Positions 58,089-60,105 of a stretch of 60,105 nt of DNA are shown in pieces. Numbering within the stretch: the stretch's first letter is position 1; each line of letters opens with the position of its first letter. Position numbers and translations under genes: made by a program. The stretch comes from a virus. The stretch spans positions 1-60,105 of the IMG/VR virus record IMGVR_UViG_3300034027_000006; one strand, written 5' to 3'. Under the pieces are notes generated by a model that was not told where the DNA came from, did not search any database, and saw nothing but the letters and a program-made list of their open reading frames with translations.

Positions 58089-59096
58089 ATGACTAATCAA
58101 AAACCCGTAGGCTATACCCGGCAAATCTTAAAGCTTAACAGCTTGACCTCTAAAGAGCTTGATAAAGAATTGTCAGCAGCAAAAGTCAAAGGCCGTTCTA
58201 CAGCTAAAACAAAAGTCGAAAAAATCGAGCTTTTAATGGTCAATGTTTACGGCTACCCCGCTGGCTATAAAGGCATCGGATATACAGGCGACTTCGGCGA
58301 GCCAAGTTTTAACTCCCCCGAAGTTAAACCAACAATCACGCCAGAAACCGAAACAACAGCCCCGGCAAAAGTTGAGCGCGTCCGAGTCAAGCTATATTTT
58401 GACATTAACAATATTTGCCTCGGCGGTTGCTGCGATGATTGCTGGCTACCTCTTTACACGGGCGAGGAGTATGTCGCTAGTGAGTTTTTCAAGCTCACAC
58501 CCGGTTTTAATCCAGTGGGAAAAACTGTTAAAGAACTGCAACAAATTGAGCAAGACAGCAACCCATATAAAATCGCAGCAACAGCAACAGCGGTCGCGCT
58601 AGAGGCAAAATTAACAGCCGAGAAAGCAGCATATATCGCAGAAGTAGAATCGAACGGATTAGAAGCCAAAGCAGAAGCGACAAGAGCAGCCGAAATCGTA
58701 GCAACAGCCAAAGCGCAAAAGACAGCCCGAAGCGTTGCAGCTATAGAGGCTATGGGCTTAGACGTTCAAGAAGCAAACCATCTAGCCGAGGCAGCTAAAA
58801 AATACCCTGCACTGGCAAAAATCAAAATCGATTATCCTAACCTAGATATTTCTGAGCTAGAGGCAGCTTTTAACAATGATGAGATTTTAGAGATCAAACA
58901 AATTCAAAAAGGAGCTATCCCGATTTTTTTAGTGTTGCGAGTTTGGGGTAAAAATGAATGGGTAACACATCACTACAACGCAGCAAATAACGGGTTTTCG
59001 CTCGGCTGGTATTTTAAAGATCTCCAGAAGGCACAGGATAACTATAGGAAGCGCAAGCGGGGCGAATGCTCACCACTTGGCCCGGTAACAAGATAG
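58089..59096 (+). CDS. Hypothetical early protein, 335 aa, with the repeated domain
   Basis: 335 residues. N-terminal helix-extension-helix start (L-N-S-L-T-S-K-E-L-D-K-E-L-S-A-A-K-V-K-G-R) like a SAP/LEM-type module. One copy of the repeated domain (V-R-V-K-L-Y-F-D-I-N-N-I-C-L-G-G ... T-P-G-F-N-P-V-G-K, about 97-150), an Ala/Glu-rich long helix (about 165-240), and a C-terminal globular end. Transcribed from a box promoter. It shares the domain with the 56096 gene. Function unknown. Confidence 0.6.
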   Translation: MTNQKPVGYTRQILKLNSLTSKELDKELSAAKVKGRSTAKTKVEKIELLMVNVYGYPAGYKGIGYTGDFGEPSFNSPEVKPTITPETETTAPAKVERVRVKLYFDINNICLGGCCDDCWLPLYTGEEYVASEFFKLTPGFNPVGKTVKELQQIEQDSNPYKIAATATAVALEAKLTAEKAAYIAEVESNGLEAKAEATRAAEIVATAKAQKTARSVAAIEAMGLDVQEANHLAEAAKKYPALAKIKIDYPNLDISELEAAFNNDEILEIKQIQKGAIPIFLVLRVWGKNEWVTHHYNAANNGFSLGWYFKDLQKAQDNYRKRKRGECSPLGPVTR

Positions 59097-59123
59097 AAAA
59101 CCAAACAGTCAGACAAATAATAT

Positions 59124-59160
59124 CATCCTATCCTGATAACACAGGATAGGATGGTATACT
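59124..59160 (+). promoter_or_regulatory. GGATAAG-box promoter, perfect copy
   Basis: CATCCTATCCTG (59124-59135) and CAGGATAGGATG (59142-59153) form a perfect 12-bp inverted repeat with 6-nt centre, followed by TATACT (59155-59160). The best match of the family and the reference for the others. Confidence 0.85.
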
Positions 59161-59198
59161 ATATTAAGCAAACAAAATCACTCACCGAGAATTACATC

Positions 59199-59867
59199 AT
59201 GACCACTGAAACCGCCTCAGCCCCTACCGCTAAATTCATCAACTGGAATAAAGCTATTCAAGTTAAAAACGGATTTTTACCCGCTGACCTCTCTGTCGCT
59301 TTAGGTTCTGAAAAGTTACAGAATATCTGGTTAAACGTCCGCAAGCGAACAATCGCCGAAGTAGCTAACGAAGTAAGAACACTCTGGATCGAGGCTGTAG
59401 CAATCGAAAAAGGTTTGGACATCACGACAGCAACTAAGCGAGTAGAGGCTTACATCGAACGCTATGATAATCCGGTTAACTGGATCTATGTAGAAGCCGA
59501 TGGATCGTGGGTTATGCCTGGTGATCCAATGTTCGCTAGCACTCCAGACACTGAAGTAGCAGCCGAAGTCGCCGAAGTAGCACCCCTGACAGAGAAAGAG
59601 ATCAAAAGCGCCAAAAAGGTTAAAAAACTAATCAAGTCAGATCCAGTAAACGAGCAAATTTTCTGGTATATCATCCAAAATCGCCCTATTCACTCGGTCG
59701 GATTTTGCAACACTGCCGGAATCGACACTAGAACAATGCAAGCAAGGGCCCGCACCATACAATCAGCAATTAAAGACTCAATCAAAAACGAGACTGTTGC
59801 GACTCATCTAATCCGCATTATGGGTATCGAGTCAAAAACCGAAGGCGGATGGCTTAAAACGCGATAA
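59199..59867 (+). CDS. Hypothetical protein, 222 aa, rightmost gene
   Basis: From the ATG at 59199 (M-T-T-E-T-A-S), since an in-frame ATG at 59151 lies inside the promoter. 222 residues: helical N-terminal region (F-I-N-W-N-K-A-I-Q-V-K-N-G), a middle linker with A-E-V-A-E-V-A, and a C-terminal region with D-T-R-T-M-Q-A-R-A-R-T-I-Q-S-A that could be a helix-turn-helix. It is the gene nearest the right terminal repeat. Function unknown; a telomere- or origin-associated DNA-binding protein is possible. Confidence 0.55.
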   Translation: MTTETASAPTAKFINWNKAIQVKNGFLPADLSVALGSEKLQNIWLNVRKRTIAEVANEVRTLWIEAVAIEKGLDITTATKRVEAYIERYDNPVNWIYVEADGSWVMPGDPMFASTPDTEVAAEVAEVAPLTEKEIKSAKKVKKLIKSDPVNEQIFWYIIQNRPIHSVGFCNTAGIDTRTMQARARTIQSAIKDSIKNETVATHLIRIMGIESKTEGGWLKTR

Positions 59868-59891
59868 ACTGACCGTAGCAGAATCAAATAG

Positions 59892-59922
59892 AAGCCCCGC
59901 TCTGTCCAGTGCCGGGGTTTTA
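59892..59922 (+). terminator. Terminator of the last gene
   Basis: CCCCG, loop, CGGGG with T4A; lies 25 bases after the stop. Confidence 0.75.
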
Positions 59923-59959
59923 TTATGTAAAATTTAAAAGCATTTGTTCTAAAGTCAGG

Positions 59960-59987
59960 CCCACCGAGTCGTAACGGCGGGTTTTTT
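59960..59987 (+). terminator. Second terminator, straddling the inner edge of the right repeat
   Basis: CCC-A-CCG, loop, CGG-C-GGG, T6. The T-tract (59982-59987) is inside the terminal repeat. It should stop transcription before the genome end. Confidence 0.7.
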
Positions 59988-60105
59988 ATTATGTAGAGGG
60001 AAGTGTGGGGCGGGGTGAGGATGTGGTGAGATTGGCTGGCGTTTAGTATGCGTTTAGGATGCGTTTGGGATGCGTTTAGCCAGTGCTTAGGGTGCGGTTG
60101 CTATG
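59979..60105. repeat. Right inverted terminal repeat (127 bp)
   Basis: Exact reverse complement of 1-127, with the 11-bp array at 60035-60078. Joined tip to tip, the two repeats would give a 254-bp perfect palindrome centred on CTATGCATAG, the kind of head-to-head junction that telomere resolvases process. Confidence 0.95.

Noticed and set aside
59151-59198. Upstream in-frame start of the last gene (and GTG at 56057)
   Set aside because: Both lie inside the -10 region of box promoters, so they are not likely on the mRNA; downstream ATGs at 59199 and 56096 were used.
1-60105. tRNA genes, integrase with attachment sites, ParA
   Set aside because: Looked for while reading; no cloverleaf, phage integrase other than the protelomerase-like domain, or ParA deviant Walker motif was recognised. 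Absence by eye is not proof; tRNAscan-SE and HMM searches would decide.

Overview
This 60,105-base window looks like one complete mobile genome: a P2-like contractile-tailed phage that probably lives as a linear plasmid in a cyanobacterium. The host clue is the frequent octamer GCGATCGC (HIP1), over-represented in many cyanobacteria, together with a replication protein of the cyanobacterial CyRepA1 type. The two ends of the window are perfect 127-bp inverted copies of each other (1-127 and 59979-60105). No integrase, transposase, rRNA, tRNA or CRISPR array was recognised.

Layout. Left arm (0.2-8.7 kb, mostly minus strand): a Rieske-like protein, a probable lysis cassette (two small membrane proteins and a C39-like cysteine peptidase), the large and probable small terminase subunits, and a 1202-residue primase/helicase-type replication protein. 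The portal gene is alone on the plus strand at 8.9 kb. From 29.3 down to 11 kb the minus strand carries the head and tail module: scaffold, probable decoration protein, major capsid protein, completion proteins, sheath, tube, tail chaperones with a classical -1 frameshift site, a 1322-residue tape measure, and gpU, gpX, gpD and gp25 baseplate proteins. From 30.8 to 38.8 kb the plus strand carries baseplate J, a tail protein I-fibre fusion and two more fibre-like proteins, interrupted by minus-strand accessory genes including a Snf2-type helicase. From 39 kb to the right end lies a mostly plus-strand early/plasmid region of largely unknown genes, many with their own copy of a palindromic GGATAAG-box promoter.

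The most striking gene is at 48957-52661. Its 1234-residue product seems to join five SH3-like repeats, a tyrosine-recombinase domain that resembles telomere resolvases (protelomerases), an N6-adenine DNA methyltransferase and a C-terminal DNA-binding-like domain. Together with the inverted terminal repeats and the plasmid-type replication protein, this suggests a cyanobacterial counterpart of phage N15: a linear phage-plasmid with covalently closed hairpin ends. The gene content is read directly from sequence; the linear hairpin lifestyle is inference. One caution: 127 bp is also the largest k-mer commonly used by assemblers, so the true terminal repeat may extend outward beyond the window.

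Other features of note: a second candidate -1 frameshift (40582-41324), a 25-bp inverted-repeat element at 44.9-45.0 kb, a hairpin cluster at 40.1 kb whose middle member resembles cyanobacterial CRISPR repeats, a 16-bp palindrome shared by two divergent promoter regions, and a repeated domain in two right-end early proteins.
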